Assembly: GCF_003182355.1 (NCBI RefSeq)
Contig: NZ_QGTW01000011.1
Location: 142,975-206,974, forward strand
DNA: 64,000 nucleotides
Source: Cytobacillus oceanisediminis
GTDB lineage: Bacteria; Bacillota; Bacilli; Bacillales; Cytobacillaceae
Direction: 5' to 3'
In this document: positions 17,087-26,905 of the stretch, in pieces
Layout of the letters: each line of letters begins with the position of its first letter
How positions within the stretch are numbered: position 1 is the stretch's first letter
Notes under the pieces: generated by a model
Told to the model about the DNA's origin: nothing
Database searches by the model: none
What the model saw: the letters and a program-made list of their open reading frames with translations, nothing else
Made by a program: the position numbers and the translations under genes

Positions 17087-17608
17087 ATGATCTATCCATA
17101 CAAAGACAAAGAACCCCAAATTGCAGAATCAGCTTTTATTGCTGATTTTACTACCATAACCGGTGATGTGGAGATCGGCGAGGAATCCAGCGTATGGTTT
17201 AACACCGTTATCCGGGGAGATGTAGCCCCCACCATTATCGGCAGAAAAGTAAATATCCAGGACAATTCAGTTCTGCATCAAAGCCCGAATAACCCATTGA
17301 TATTGGAAGATGAAGTATCTATCGGCCATCAGGTAATCCTGCATAGCTGCATTATCCGTAAAAAAGCATTAATAGGGATGGGTTCCATTGTGCTGGATCA
17401 GGCGGAAATCGGTGAGGGTGCTTTCATTGGCGCAGGCAGTCTTGTTCCACAGGGCAAAAAAATCCCGCCTAATACACTTGCTTTTGGAAGGCCTGCTAAG
17501 GTTATCCGTGAACTGACCCCAGAAGATATTCAAGATATGGAACGCATCAGCAGGGAATATGCCGAAAAAGGGCAATACTATAAGTCTTTGCAAAAAGACA
17601 CTAAATAA
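17087..17608 (+). CDS. ytoA: Gamma-carbonic-anhydrase-like hexapeptide protein YtoA
   Basis: A 173-aa left-handed beta-helix protein. Hexapeptide repeats run through residues 15-135. Metal-ligand histidines typical of the gamma-carbonic anhydrase superfamily are present at HQSPNNP, IGHQVILHSC. Whether it has anhydrase activity is unknown; many relatives do not. AGGAGTGTTCAAAG precedes the ATG. Confidence 0.88.
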   Translation: MIYPYKDKEPQIAESAFIADFTTITGDVEIGEESSVWFNTVIRGDVAPTIIGRKVNIQDNSVLHQSPNNPLILEDEVSIGHQVILHSCIIRKKALIGMGSIVLDQAEIGEGAFIGAGSLVPQGKKIPPNTLAFGRPAKVIRELTPEDIQDMERISREYAEKGQYYKSLQKDTK

Positions 17609-17716
17609 CACGGCTCTCATTCTTCTAACTAATTCCCTTTTAAGTATGAACTAAGCTTATAAATTTAATATTTAAGGGATTTTGCCGATAATAAACAAGC
17701 AGTTAGACCGAGGCGG

Positions 17717-18577
17717 GTGAAGGAATTGTATTTATATATAGCGGCAATCGTGCTTTTTCTGTTTCTGATTGTGATATTTAGAAAGACACTGTTAAAAACA
17801 GCATCCTTGTTTCTGGTTGTTTTTATCCTTATTTCTGCTGCCTTTGTGCTTGATAATTTGGACCAGAACCGGTCAGCTTCGGCAGTCGATCAGATGAAGT
17901 CATGGCTAAGTGAACCTGTTAAGAAAACTAGTGCTTTTATAGAGCACAATACCGCGTTTGTTAAAATTAAAGACGAAACGCTGATTGATGTTCCCGCTGT
18001 TAATCAATTTCCTGAACTGCCGAGGGGATGCGAAGTGACAAGTCTGTCCATGCTCCTTCAGCATGCAGGCATTCAGGCTGATAAAATCACTCTGGCAAAA
18101 GAGATAAAGAAAAACTCTGAACCTTATAATATAGAAGACGGGAAAATTTACTTTGGCCATCCGAACGATGGTTTTGTGGGTGATATGTATTCCTTTGATA
18201 ATCCGGGACTGGGCGTTTACCATAAACCTGTGAAAGAGCTTGCCGAAAAGTATTTACCGGGCTCCATTAGAGATCTTACCGGTTCCGACTTTACTGAGTT
18301 AAAAATTCACCTATCAGATGGCAGGCCTGTTTGGATCATTACCAATACTGCATACAAAAAGCTCTCGGATGATTTTTTCCAAACATGGCATACGCCAAGC
18401 GGTGAAATCCAGATTACATACAAAGAGCATTCTGTACTGCTGACAGGCTATGATCAGGAATATATGTATTTCAACGATCCGCTGACAGGCGAAAAAAATA
18501 AAAAAGCTCCCATTGCGGACTTCGAGGAAGCCTGGATGCAGATGGGAAGACAAGCTATTACCTATCTTCCGCAATAA
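17717..18577 (+). CDS. Membrane-anchored C39-like peptidase domain protein
   Basis: A 286-aa protein. Two hydrophobic segments at about residues 4-20 and 25-46 anchor or export it; the rest is a papain-like C39 domain. Candidate catalytic residues are Cys in LPRGCEVTSLSMLL, His in KEHSVLLTGYD and Asp in YFNDP. It resembles YvpB-like proteins whose substrate is unknown. GTG at 17717 is used as start, with only a poor GAGGCGG site; a TTG at 17726 is an alternative. A strong terminator follows. Confidence 0.75.
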   Translation: MKELYLYIAAIVLFLFLIVIFRKTLLKTASLFLVVFILISAAFVLDNLDQNRSASAVDQMKSWLSEPVKKTSAFIEHNTAFVKIKDETLIDVPAVNQFPELPRGCEVTSLSMLLQHAGIQADKITLAKEIKKNSEPYNIEDGKIYFGHPNDGFVGDMYSFDNPGLGVYHKPVKELAEKYLPGSIRDLTGSDFTELKIHLSDGRPVWIITNTAYKKLSDDFFQTWHTPSGEIQITYKEHSVLLTGYDQEYMYFNDPLTGEKNKKAPIADFEEAWMQMGRQAITYLPQ

Positions 18578-18614
18578 AAACGTCCATCAGGATACCCCTG
18601 ATGGACGTTTTTTT
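18577..18614. terminator. Convergent terminator before asnB end
   Basis: AAAACGTCCATCAGG and CCTGATGGACGTTTTTTT form a 14-bp stem with runs on both sides, between the C39-like gene and asnB. Confidence 0.9.
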
Positions 18615-20517
18615 AGCCTTTTAGAGGCTGAAGATCTTTATTCACTAAGTACTCTTTTTCAAAGGAGTATTTCTTTTCTACATAAACCTGATGCCATACC
18701 ATGAACATAAGAACAGTCCAGATTTTACGGCTGTTATCTGCTTTATCCTGGCAATGGTCCTCAAGAAGCCCTAGCACATAATCTTTGTTGATTAGATGGT
18801 CTGTTCTGCTTTCACGGATAATATTTTTAGCCCAGTCATTCATTTCATCTTTCAGCCAATGGCGGATTGGAACCGGGAAGCCAAGCTTTTTGCGGTTTAA
18901 CACATGCTCCGGAACAACACCTTCTGCTGCTTTGCGAAGAATGTACTTCGTAGTGCCATTCGCCGTTTTCAGGCTGGTCGGTATTTTAGAAGCTACTTCG
19001 AACACTTCTTTATCAAGGAAAGGAACACGCAGCTCAAGTGAATGGGCCATCGTCATTTTGTCCGCTTTTAATAAAATGTCTCCGCGCATCCATGTGTGGA
19101 TATCAATATACTGCATACGGTCAACCGGATCATAGCCCCGGCTTTCTTCATATAGCGGCTTTGTGATATCCGTATAATTTAAGCCATCTTTATAGACATG
19201 AAGCAGATTGCGCTTTTCTTCTTCTGTAAACATTTTCGCGTTTCCGATATAGCGTTCCTCCATCGGTGTTACGCCACGTTCGATAAAGCTTTTGCCCTTC
19301 ATTCCTTCTGGCATCATGTTCGCAATCATTCTTAACAGCTTTTTGCCGATTGCCGGTATTTTGTTGAACACCTCAAGAGATTGGGGCTCACGGTAAATAT
19401 TATAGCCCCCGAACAGCTCATCGGCACCTTCACCGGAGAGAACAACCGTTACATGTTTGCGCGCTTCCCTAGCTACAAAATAAAGAGGTACGCACGCTGG
19501 ATCTGCAAGCGGGTCATCCATATGCCACATGATTCTCGGAATCTCATTCATATATTCTTCAGGCGATATGATATAGCTGATGTTTTCAACGCCCAGTTTT
19601 TCTGCCGTTTCCTTCGCAACATCCACCTCGCTGAAGCCATTGCGCTCAAATCCGACAGAAAAGGTTTTAATAGCCGGATGGTATTCCTTCGCAATCGATG
19701 CAATGATAGAAGAGTCGATACCGCCTGAAAGGAATGAACCAACTGGAACATCAGCACGCATGTGCATTTTAACCGAATCAAATAATACATCCCGAATTTC
19801 TTTAGTAAAGTCCGCTTCCGACTTTTGGATAGGATGGAAAGCTGCTTTCCAATATCGTTTGATATCCATTGGAGCGCCTATTTTTTTCGTGAAATAGTGG
19901 CCTGGCTCCAGCTTATGGATTCCTTCTGACATCGTATTTGGCTCAGGCACAAACTGATAGGTTAAATAGTGCTGCAAGGAATCATAATTCAATACATCAT
20001 TCTGCAGCGCCAATAGGATGCTCTTCTTTTCTGAACCAAAGAAGGTACGGTCTCCTTTGTCATAGTAAAAGAAAGGTTTAATCCCGAATGGATCTCTTGC
20101 TCCGTATAATGACTGCTCCTGTTTATCCCAGATCACAAAAGCGAACATGCCGCGAAGCTTTTCAACAGCTTTTTCTTTTAAATGGCTGTAAAGGGCGATA
20201 ATAACCTCTGTATCAGAGCTAGTTTCAAAGCTTAAGCCTGCTTTGAGAAGTTCTTCACGCAATTCCACATAGTTGTAGATTTCACCATTAAAAATAATCC
20301 AATAACGCTCATTTTCATAAGTCAGCGGCTGATGTCCGCTTTCAATATCGATAATACTCAAGCGGCGGAAGCCGAATTGGATATGTTCATCAAAGTAATA
20401 TCCCGAATCATCCGGGCCGCGATGGGTAATGATATCATTCATATTTTCAAATTGCTCTTTATCTGCGTCACGGTAATTTTGTGCTTTATCATGTACACAA
20501 CCAATAAAACCACACAT
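18613..20517 (-). CDS. asnB: Asparagine synthetase, glutamine-hydrolysing
   Basis: A 634-aa class II amidotransferase, close to B. subtilis AsnB in length. Makes asparagine from aspartate, glutamine and ATP. The ATG at 20517 places the nucleophile Cys at position 2 (MCGFIGCVH); the frame extends four codons upstream to a GTG, which would bury this Cys, so it is rejected. The synthetase domain has the PP-loop SGGIDSS and SGEGADELFGGY. GGAGTAGGTG lies upstream. Confidence 0.95.
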   Translation of the reverse strand: MCGFIGCVHDKAQNYRDADKEQFENMNDIITHRGPDDSGYYFDEHIQFGFRRLSIIDIESGHQPLTYENERYWIIFNGEIYNYVELREELLKAGLSFETSSDTEVIIALYSHLKEKAVEKLRGMFAFVIWDKQEQSLYGARDPFGIKPFFYYDKGDRTFFGSEKKSILLALQNDVLNYDSLQHYLTYQFVPEPNTMSEGIHKLEPGHYFTKKIGAPMDIKRYWKAAFHPIQKSEADFTKEIRDVLFDSVKMHMRADVPVGSFLSGGIDSSIIASIAKEYHPAIKTFSVGFERNGFSEVDVAKETAEKLGVENISYIISPEEYMNEIPRIMWHMDDPLADPACVPLYFVAREARKHVTVVLSGEGADELFGGYNIYREPQSLEVFNKIPAIGKKLLRMIANMMPEGMKGKSFIERGVTPMEERYIGNAKMFTEEEKRNLLHVYKDGLNYTDITKPLYEESRGYDPVDRMQYIDIHTWMRGDILLKADKMTMAHSLELRVPFLDKEVFEVASKIPTSLKTANGTTKYILRKAAEGVVPEHVLNRKKLGFPVPIRHWLKDEMNDWAKNIIRESRTDHLINKDYVLGLLEDHCQDKADNSRKIWTVLMFMVWHQVYVEKKYSFEKEYLVNKDLQPLKG

Positions 20518-20761
20518 TATGTACGTCACCTACTCCATTCTTTTCTCGTTATTAATATAGCCTTTCGGCTCCTCTGTCTTAAAAAACATACCCTATAATA
20601 CTACCACTAATCATTTTAAATTAGCACGGGGATTATGAAAAAAATCTCCACGGAAAATAAAGCCATTATCAGAAGTTTATACGATAACATAAATCGGTAA
20701 ACGCCTAAAGGGCAGAAAGACCCTATACGGATGAATTTTCCCTCATATGTTTTAAGACGTA
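20518..20761. other. asnB-metK intergenic space
   Basis: It holds the asnB upstream region (both genes read leftward). No gene, riboswitch or clear promoter could be supported here. Confidence 0.4.
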
Positions 20762-20809
20762 AAAAAGAAAGCGGGAGTTACATATAAAATGCAACTCCCG
20801 CTCTTTTAT
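20762..20809 (-). terminator. metK terminator
   Basis: AGCGGGAGTT and AACTCCCGCT pair around a 13-base loop. On the minus strand the hairpin is followed by TTTCTTTTTTACG. Confidence 0.8.
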
Positions 20810-22005
20810 TAGTTAGCTTCAGAACGAAGGACTTCAGCTTTGTCTGTACGCTCCCAAGGAAGGTCAACATCTGTACGTCCGAAATGGCCGTAAGCAGCTG
20901 TTTGCTTATAGATTGGGCGGCGAAGGTCAAGCATGTTAATAATGCCCGCAGGACGAAGATCAAAGTGCTTTCTAATAAGATCAGCAAGTACATCTTCGTC
21001 TACTTTTCCTGTGCCGAATGTATCTACAGAAATGGACACTGGCTGTGCTACACCAATAGCATAGGCAAGCTGTACTTCCACTTTCTCCGCTAAACCAGCA
21101 GCTACAAGGTTCTTCGCAACATAGCGTGCAGCATAGGCAGCAGAACGGTCAACCTTTGTAGGATCCTTACCGGAGAATGCTCCGCCGCCGTGGCGTGCAT
21201 AACCGCCGTAAGTATCTACAATGATTTTGCGCCCAGTTAACCCTGCATCCCCTTGAGGTCCGCCAATAACGAAACGTCCTGTTGGATTAATGAAGTATTT
21301 TGTATCCTCATCGATTAGTTCTTTCGGAACAACCGGATTGATGACATGTTCCTTCAGGTTTCGCTGGATTTGCTCCAGGCTGATTTCCGGATGATGCTGA
21401 GTGGAAATAACAATCGTGTCAATACGGACCGGCTTATCATTTTCATCATACTCAACCGTTACCTGAGTTTTGCCGTCCGGACGAAGGTAAGGAAGAATCT
21501 CTTCTTTACGCACTTCAGTCAGGCGGCGGGATAATTTATGTGCTAAAGAAATCGGAAGAGGCATAAGCTCTTTTGTTTCGTTGCAGGCAAAGCCAAACAT
21601 TAAGCCTTGGTCTCCTGCACCGATTGCTTCGATTTCCTCATCGCTCATTTTTCCTTCGCGTGCTTCCAATGCTTGGTCAACACCCATGGCGATATCCGCT
21701 GACTGTTCGTCAATGGAAGTTAATACTGCACATGTTTCAGAATCAAAACCATATTTAGCACGGGTATAACCGATTTCTTTCACCGTTTCACGAACGATTT
21801 TTGGAATATCTACGTATGTAGATGTTGTGATTTCACCTGCAACTAATACAAGTCCTGTTGTGACAGAAGTTTCTGCAGCAACACGGGCATTCGCATCTTT
21901 AGATAAAATCGCATCTAAAATTGCATCAGAAATTTGGTCACAAATCTTATCCGGATGACCTTCAGTAACTGATTCAGAAGTAAACAAACGACGCTTTGTT
22001 GACAT
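20809..22005 (-). CDS. metK: S-adenosylmethionine synthetase
   Basis: A 398-aa enzyme making SAM from methionine and ATP. Conserved elements seen: GHPDK (residues 16-20), [10 protein letters not shown], and the P-loop-like [33 protein letters not shown] precedes the ATG. Expression is expected to be shut off by SAM through the S-box leader at 22422-22605. About 415 nt of leader between that terminator and the start codon include a dispersed repeat. Confidence 0.98.
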   Translation of the reverse strand: MSTKRRLFTSESVTEGHPDKICDQISDAILDAILSKDANARVAAETSVTTGLVLVAGEITTSTYVDIPKIVRETVKEIGYTRAKYGFDSETCAVLTSIDEQSADIAMGVDQALEAREGKMSDEEIEAIGAGDQGLMFGFACNETKELMPLPISLAHKLSRRLTEVRKEEILPYLRPDGKTQVTVEYDENDKPVRIDTIVISTQHHPEISLEQIQRNLKEHVINPVVPKELIDEDTKYFINPTGRFVIGGPQGDAGLTGRKIIVDTYGGYARHGGGAFSGKDPTKVDRSAAYAARYVAKNLVAAGLAEKVEVQLAYAIGVAQPVSISVDTFGTGKVDEDVLADLIRKHFDLRPAGIINMLDLRRPIYKQTAAYGHFGRTDVDLPWERTDKAEVLRSEAN

Positions 22006-22295
22006 CTGGCTTCCTCCTTATAAATAGAAAATTGAGCGAGAAATAGAAACGCGGAAGCAGCCTCAAAAAACTTTTTCCTGCCATTTCAAGGATCTCTGTT
22101 TGATACGGAACTCATTCCCTTAGTAGTATGAAATAAACACGGAGTTTTTATTAGAAAAATTGGTAACGATGGCCAGAAGCCATGTATCCATTTTTCTTAA
22201 GCATCGCTGTAAGCTGCACAAAAAACCTGCAGAGCAAAGCTAAAAACTCACATAAATAGTACATTCCAAAAGCCGTTCATCCCATTGCCAGTTTT

Positions 22296-22419
22296 AAAAG
22301 CGCAAGCGCCCGTTTTTGCCTTGACAAGCATAAGACAGGCCCTGAATAGTGGCGTTTCTTTGCCATCTGTAAGGGATTGGCTTATGACCTCGAAAGGCTG
22401 GGTGCTGGAGCTAGATAAA
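22296..22419. repeat. Dispersed intergenic repeat (family B) in the metK leader
   Basis: AAAGCGCAAGCGCCCG at the left and CTTATGACCTCGAAAGGC then GGTGCTGGAGCTAGA at the right are the ends of a repeat also present at 5296-5540 and 35817-36115. The right end touches the S-box terminator. Confidence 0.75.
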
Positions 22420-22421
22420 CA

Positions 22422-22605
22422 AAATAAAAAACCTTCTCATCAGTGAAAAGGTTGAAAGCAAATCGATTCGCGCCTTTCACTCTTATCGTTCAAGGAATTA
22501 CGTCCTTGCGTCAGGTTAGCACCTTTGCTGTTTATTGCTTTTTAGCAGGTTGCTGGGTTTCATAGGGCCTGTCCCTCCACCAGCTCGGGATAAGAGAGTA
22601 TCCGT
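22422..22605 (-). promoter_or_regulatory. SAM-I (S-box) riboswitch with terminator
   Basis: P1 arms CTCTTATC and GATAAGAG close the aptamer at 22480-22597. Inside, on the minus strand, GAGGGACAGGCCC, TATGAAACCCAGCAACC and AAGGTGCTAACCTGA are the conserved S-box cores. The terminator AACCTTTTCA / TGAGAAGGTTTTTTA lies at 22422-22453. SAM binding should favour the terminator and repress metK. Confidence 0.95.
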
Positions 22606-22615
22606 TCAAGGTTGA

Positions 22616-22645
22616 ATCATACCGTATTTTATCGAATCATGTCAA
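22616..22645 (-). promoter_or_regulatory. metK promoter
   Basis: Minus-strand TTGACA (22640-22645) and TATGAT (22616-22621) are separated by 18 bp, directly upstream of the S-box aptamer. Confidence 0.8.
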
Positions 22646-22701
22646 CAAATTTCAATCATTTTTTACTATTAAATTTCACTGCAGAAAATAAAGTGCTATA
22701 C

Positions 22702-23076
22702 TTACAGCGAACAGCTTCCGTCATCGCACTTTTTCTTTAAAAATTTATGCCTGTTTTTAGCGATCCATTGATAAATGGGATTACCTATTATAGGGGTAAA
22801 CGGGATATATAAAAGAATGCTGAATAAAAAGGTTGCAGGAAAATGCAGCAGCAGCCTCCTCACAGCATAGTACCCTTTTTTAATATCACCGGCAGGAGTA
22901 ATGATATGAAGTTCTTTTCGCAGATCCTGTTTGGAAAATGAAATGGTGTTCAGATTTTTTTCATATTCCTGGAGGGAAATCCACTCCACATGATTGAGCC
23001 AATCAAGCTTTTCAGAAAGCCGCTTTGTTTCCTTGCATAAGGAACACGTTCCATCATAAAGCGCAAGTGTCTTCAT
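22702..23076 (-). CDS. DCC-family thiol-disulfide oxidoreductase-like protein (DUF393)
   Basis: A 124-aa protein with the DCC hallmark near the N-terminus, ALYDGTCSLCK (Cys11 and Cys14), as in YuxK-like proteins. A hydrophobic segment near 79-97 may dip into the membrane. A CxxC redox role is inferred; no substrate is known. The C-terminal KKKCDDGSCS adds two more cysteines, unusual but not diagnostic. Divergent from pckA. Confidence 0.8.
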   Translation of the reverse strand: MKTLALYDGTCSLCKETKRLSEKLDWLNHVEWISLQEYEKNLNTISFSKQDLRKELHIITPAGDIKKGYYAVRRLLLHFPATFLFSILLYIPFTPIIGNPIYQWIAKNRHKFLKKKCDDGSCSL

Positions 23077-23225
23077 TAAATCAGTCCCATTTTCAGATTT
23101 AACACTTTCTTCTATAATAGCATATACCGGTTATAAGGCGCTTTAGATGTGTCTTTTGGTCTATTGTGACAATTTTATAACATTGGGTAAAAATTTAACG
23201 CAATAGTATAGACTAATTGATTTAA

Positions 23226-23236
23226 TGTGTTATACT
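23226..23236 (+). promoter_or_regulatory. CcpN-type operator over the pckA -10 box
   Basis: TGTGTTATACT fits, at every position, the CcpN consensus TRTGHYATAYW as recalled from B. subtilis work. It overlaps the probable -10 TATACT at 23231-23236; the -35 is poor (ATAGAC at 17 bp). CcpN represses pckA and gapB when glycolytic carbon is present, so the placement makes sense. Confidence 0.7.
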
Positions 23237-23294
23237 AATTTTGAGATGTAATCACTTTCATAAAAAATATTGGAAAAAGGAAGGTATTCATCAG

Positions 23295-24881
23295 ATGAAC
23301 TCTGTAAGCATATCAAACGAATTGAGCGAATTATTAAATGGCAGCAACATTCAAGTGCAATTATCTGTTCCTCAGCTAGTGGAAAAAGTTTTAAACCGCA
23401 ACGAAGGGTCTCTCACATCAACAGGTGCAGTACGCGCTACTACTGGAAAGTATACAGGACGATCTCCTAAAGATAAATATATTGTTGAAGAGGCATCGAA
23501 TAAAGATAAAATTGACTGGGGCAGCGTGAACCAGCCAATCTCTGAAGAAGCATTCTCCAGCTTATATAATAAAGTCTTAAACTACTTAAAAGAAAAAGAA
23601 GAAGTATTTGTTTTCAAAGGCTATGCAGGCGCTGATAAGAAATACCGCATGCCGATCCAGGTCATTAATGAATATGCTTGGCACAACCTATTTGCACACC
23701 AATTATTCATTCGCCCTGCAGAAGATGAGCTTCTTGACCATGCATCTGAGTTTACTGTAATCTCTGCTCCTAATTTCAAAGCAGATCCCGCTGTTGATGG
23801 CACAAAATCCGAAACATTCATCATCATTTCATTCGAACGCCGCACAGTTTTAATCGGCGGTACAGAGTATGCTGGTGAAATGAAAAAGTCCATCTTCTCA
23901 GTGATGAACTATATGCTTCCAGAGAACGGAATCCTTCCTATGCACTGTTCAGCCAACGTTGGACGGGAAGGCGATGTTGCTTTATTCTTCGGATTATCCG
24001 GAACTGGTAAAACAACATTGTCTGCTGATCCAAACCGACGCTTGATCGGTGATGACGAGCACGGCTGGTCTGCCAATGGAGTCTTCAACATTGAAGGCGG
24101 ATGCTATGCGAAATGCATCAACTTATCACGTGAAAAAGAACCGCAAATTTTCGATGCGATCCGCTTTGGGGCTGTATTGGAAAATGTAGTGGTTAACAGC
24201 GAAACACGTGTGGCAGATTACGACGACAGCACACTAACTGAAAATACACGTGCGGCATACCAGCTGCAGGCCATTGATAATATCGTTGAACCAAGCATTG
24301 CCGGACATCCTAATACAATTGTGTTCTTAACAGCTGATGCATTTGGCGTATTGCCTCCAATCTCCAAACTATCCAAAGAGCAGGCAATGTACCATTTCTT
24401 GAGTGGCTATACATCCAAGCTTGCTGGAACAGAGCGCGGCATTACATCCCCGCAGGCAACATTCTCTACTTGCTTCGGATCGCCATTCCTTCCGCTGCCT
24501 GCAAATCGATATGCTGAAATGCTTGGCGAAAAAATCGATGAGCATAACGCGAAAGTTTTCCTAGTGAACACAGGATGGACTGGCGGAGAGTACGGTGTAG
24601 GTGAACGCATGAAGCTTGCCTACACACGCGCAATGGTAGAAGCTGCTCTTGAAGGCGAACTAAACAACGTAGAAACAATCAAAGACGAAATCTTTGGCCT
24701 GGAAATTCCACAGCACGTAACAGGTGTGCCTGATGAAGTCCTTCAGCCAAGCAAAACTTGGGCTGACAAGGCCGCATATGAAACAAAAGCTAAAGAACTT
24801 GCAGCGAAATTCCGCGAGAACTTCAAAAAGTTCACAAGTGTTTCTTCTGAAATCGATGAAAAAGGCGGACCAATCGCATAA
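23295..24881 (+). CDS. pckA: Phosphoenolpyruvate carboxykinase (ATP)
   Basis: A 528-aa gluconeogenic enzyme converting oxaloacetate to PEP with ATP. Seen: the kinase-1a P-loop [19 protein letters not shown] metal-binding motif, and [11 protein letters not shown] near the N-terminus. The ATG at 23295 has AAAAAGGAAGG upstream and gives the family length; the upstream extension from 23241 is rejected. Likely repressed by CcpN through the site at 23226. Confidence 0.97.
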   Translation: MNSVSISNELSELLNGSNIQVQLSVPQLVEKVLNRNEGSLTSTGAVRATTGKYTGRSPKDKYIVEEASNKDKIDWGSVNQPISEEAFSSLYNKVLNYLKEKEEVFVFKGYAGADKKYRMPIQVINEYAWHNLFAHQLFIRPAEDELLDHASEFTVISAPNFKADPAVDGTKSETFIIISFERRTVLIGGTEYAGEMKKSIFSVMNYMLPENGILPMHCSANVGREGDVALFFGLSGTGKTTLSADPNRRLIGDDEHGWSANGVFNIEGGCYAKCINLSREKEPQIFDAIRFGAVLENVVVNSETRVADYDDSTLTENTRAAYQLQAIDNIVEPSIAGHPNTIVFLTADAFGVLPPISKLSKEQAMYHFLSGYTSKLAGTERGITSPQATFSTCFGSPFLPLPANRYAEMLGEKIDEHNAKVFLVNTGWTGGEYGVGERMKLAYTRAMVEAALEGELNNVETIKDEIFGLEIPQHVTGVPDEVLQPSKTWADKAAYETKAKELAAKFRENFKKFTSVSSEIDEKGGPIA

Positions 24882-24884
24882 TAT

Positions 24885-24922
24885 AAAAAGGAATTGCCGT
24901 TTGAGCGGCAATTCCTTTTTTG
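24885..24922 (+). terminator. pckA terminator
   Basis: GGAATTGCCG and CGGCAATTCC followed by TTTTTT, immediately after the stop. Confidence 0.9.
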
Positions 24923-25091
24923 TTGGTTCATGCTTGTGCACTTTTATTTTTGTATTTCCCGGTATTCACGGTGTATGGATCGCTTTTGTTTCCTTTCTAC
25001 CATTATTCCGCTGAGTTCGGGCACGACTGTGACTTTTTGTATTCTTTTTTCTAAAATGAAGGGTTCCCTTTAGCTACGTTCCCAGCTAAGC

Positions 25092-26051
25092 CTATTCATC
25101 AACCGGCTTCCTCACCTCAATTGGTACAGATTGTTGTAGAGCACTCATTTTGTAACGCCCGCTTTTCTTAATTACAAGATCACCAGTATACATGCTTACT
25201 TTTTTACCAGTCTCTGCATTTATATAATCTGTTTTCCCAGAAAAAAGGAATACCTCTGCTGTTCCTTCTTCCAAACTATACAGCTCAAGCTCAACTTGCC
25301 CAGGCAAGTCTTTACCCACAACCTCAAGATTTACATTTTCAAAGGTTCCTGCGACCAGGTCCTCCTGCGAAATCATTAGTGTGGACTCACCGATTTTGAC
25401 ATAAGGTTCCTTCACGTAAATGGAGAATTCTTCAAAGGTTTTTTCCCCGAACATAAACTTCAGATTCCATACGCCATGCTTTTCAAAAGGCTTAAAGCTT
25501 GTCAATGCATGGGCATCAGAGCCATACATGCCTGCGCTTAATGTGAATGAAGCCATTTCCTGTGCAAAGCCAGTATCCACATGGACTGCTTCCACTTTCA
25601 TGTTTTGATAAACCTGCTCGCCAGGCTTCCACCATAAATAGACCATGATTTTCGCTACACTTCTATCATCACCGGCAATCCATTCAGGGGGACTTAACAA
25701 GCTGACCCTTCCAGGTATGCCAAAATTGGAATCGGGAAATACAGGTTTCCCATCTTCATCCTTAAGCGCAAAATAATCTCCACTTTCAGCTCTTTCAACA
25801 ACTGCCCCTAAATGCTTTTCTGACTCGCTTTTATTTTCCAAAAATAAAATAGGCGCAATGATGAGGACTGCAAGAAATGCCGCTAAAACACCCGCCTGTT
25901 GAAGAGAAAAGCCAATTTTTCTTTTAGGCGCCTTTGGATTCCGCATGCTGTGTATGATTCTATTTTTCTGATCCCCCTTTAATTCATGAGTAGGGAATTC
26001 TTTCATTCTCTCAAGCAGCTCTTTATCTGAAAGATGGGTCACCTTGCTCAT
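25092..26051 (-). CDS. Putative membrane anti-sigma factor
   Basis: A 319-aa protein with an N-terminal cytosolic part (1-48), one membrane helix at about 51-71 and an extracellular domain of about 245 residues. It starts inside the upstream ECF sigma gene with a 29-nt overlap, the classic sigma/anti-sigma arrangement. The outer domain (WWKPGEQVYQNMKVEAV, KHGVWNLKFMFGEK) looks beta-rich like DUF4871-type domains, but the ligand is unknown. No zinc-binding HxxxCxxC motif is seen in the N-terminal part, so it is not a ZAS-type anti-sigma. Confidence 0.7.
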   Translation of the reverse strand: MSKVTHLSDKELLERMKEFPTHELKGDQKNRIIHSMRNPKAPKRKIGFSLQQAGVLAAFLAVLIIAPILFLENKSESEKHLGAVVERAESGDYFALKDEDGKPVFPDSNFGIPGRVSLLSPPEWIAGDDRSVAKIMVYLWWKPGEQVYQNMKVEAVHVDTGFAQEMASFTLSAGMYGSDAHALTSFKPFEKHGVWNLKFMFGEKTFEEFSIYVKEPYVKIGESTLMISQEDLVAGTFENVNLEVVGKDLPGQVELELYSLEEGTAEVFLFSGKTDYINAETGKKVSMYTGDLVIKKSGRYKMSALQQSVPIEVRKPVDE

Positions 26052-26550
26052 CCCCCTTTAAAAGCAAATTTAGTTTTTTTACCGCTCGGTGAAAGGTGAC
26101 ATTTACTTTATTTTCTGTCCACCCAAGTACCTCGGCCGTCTCCTCAGTTGATAGATCAGCAATTCCTCTGAGCAGGACCACATCACGGTAGTTATTTTTC
26201 AATTGATTGATAGCCCCCAACAACCGCGCAGATTCCGCCTTTTGGATTAAAATTTCTTCTGTGAGTGCGGATTCTTTTTCCGAAGATTGCCTTGACAGTT
26301 TTTCCTTCAGATTTTTCCAGATACTTCTTTTTCTATAAAAATCAATGGCTGCATTGCGTGCGATACTGATTAGCCACGTCTTTGGATTGGAGTCATATTT
26401 AAAACGCCCGTAGGACTGAAATGCCTTTAAAAATGTTTCCTGCACCAGATCCTCTATATCCCTGGATCCTGTAAAATACACCAGATAATTGGTGATGTCT
26501 TTTTCATATTCGAGAAACCACTGTTCCACTTGCCGGCCGGCATCCATCAA
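26023..26550 (-). CDS. ECF RNA polymerase sigma factor
   Basis: A 175-aa group IV sigma factor. Region 2 includes DIEDLVQETFLKAFQSY and NPKTWLISIARNAAIDFYRK; region 4 includes LRGIADLSTEETAEVLGWTE and NKVNVTFHRAVKKL. Spacing and length are typical. Two ATGs in tandem (26550, 26547) follow AAAGGGGGGAAGTTG. It overlaps the downstream anti-sigma gene. An inverted repeat, GACGGA and TCCGTC, lies at 26572-26592 just upstream, but I could not find a well-spaced ECF autoregulatory promoter. The exact subfamily (SigX, SigV and so on) is not assigned. Confidence 0.88.
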   Translation of the reverse strand: MMDAGRQVEQWFLEYEKDITNYLVYFTGSRDIEDLVQETFLKAFQSYGRFKYDSNPKTWLISIARNAAIDFYRKRSIWKNLKEKLSRQSSEKESALTEEILIQKAESARLLGAINQLKNNYRDVVLLRGIADLSTEETAEVLGWTENKVNVTFHRAVKKLNLLLKGDEQGDPSFR

Positions 26551-26643
26551 CTTCCCCCCTTTGTTAAATAGGACGGATTTTTTGATTCCGTCTTACAGTT
26601 TTGATGGAAAAATTTTTAAGCATAGGCTCTTTTAAATTTGGGT

Positions 26644-26833
26644 ATTGAGTTCCGCTGCAGGCACTCAGCAAACCGCGGGCTTCCGACGCTCCCCGGCATT
26701 CTACGATTGCGGGGTCTCCCTTGGGTTCGCTTATTTTCGCAGGACTATGGAAGAGTATCCTCGAAATTAAACACCGCACGAAGAAAAACGAATTCATTTT
26801 CGGGGATCCCGCATCTTCCGCTCCATTCAACAC
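26644..26833. repeat. Dispersed intergenic repeat (family A), diverged copy
   Basis: TTCCGCTGCAGGCACTCAGC at one end and CATCTTCCGCTCC then ATTCAACAC at the other are the family A ends; GCGGGGTCTCCCTTGGGT is an internal landmark. A spurious open frame runs through it on the minus strand. The rest of the 26551-26905 gap holds only the sigma-factor upstream region and the ytmB terminator. Confidence 0.7.
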
Positions 26834-26870
26834 AGCCCTGAATCATCACTATATTGCCACAGCTTATACA

Positions 26871-26904
26871 TAAAAAAAGCGCCCGGACATAGTCCAGGCG
26901 CTCA
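26871..26904 (-). terminator. ytmB terminator
   Basis: Minus strand AGCGCCTGGAC and GTCCGGGCGCT followed by TTTTTTTATG. Confidence 0.9.
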
Positions 26905-26905
26905 T

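Noticed and set aside
26564..26833. 89-aa frame on the minus strand upstream of the sigma factor gene
   Set aside because: It lies wholly inside a family A repeat and sigma-gene upstream DNA, has low-complexity repeat-derived sequence and no ribosome site.
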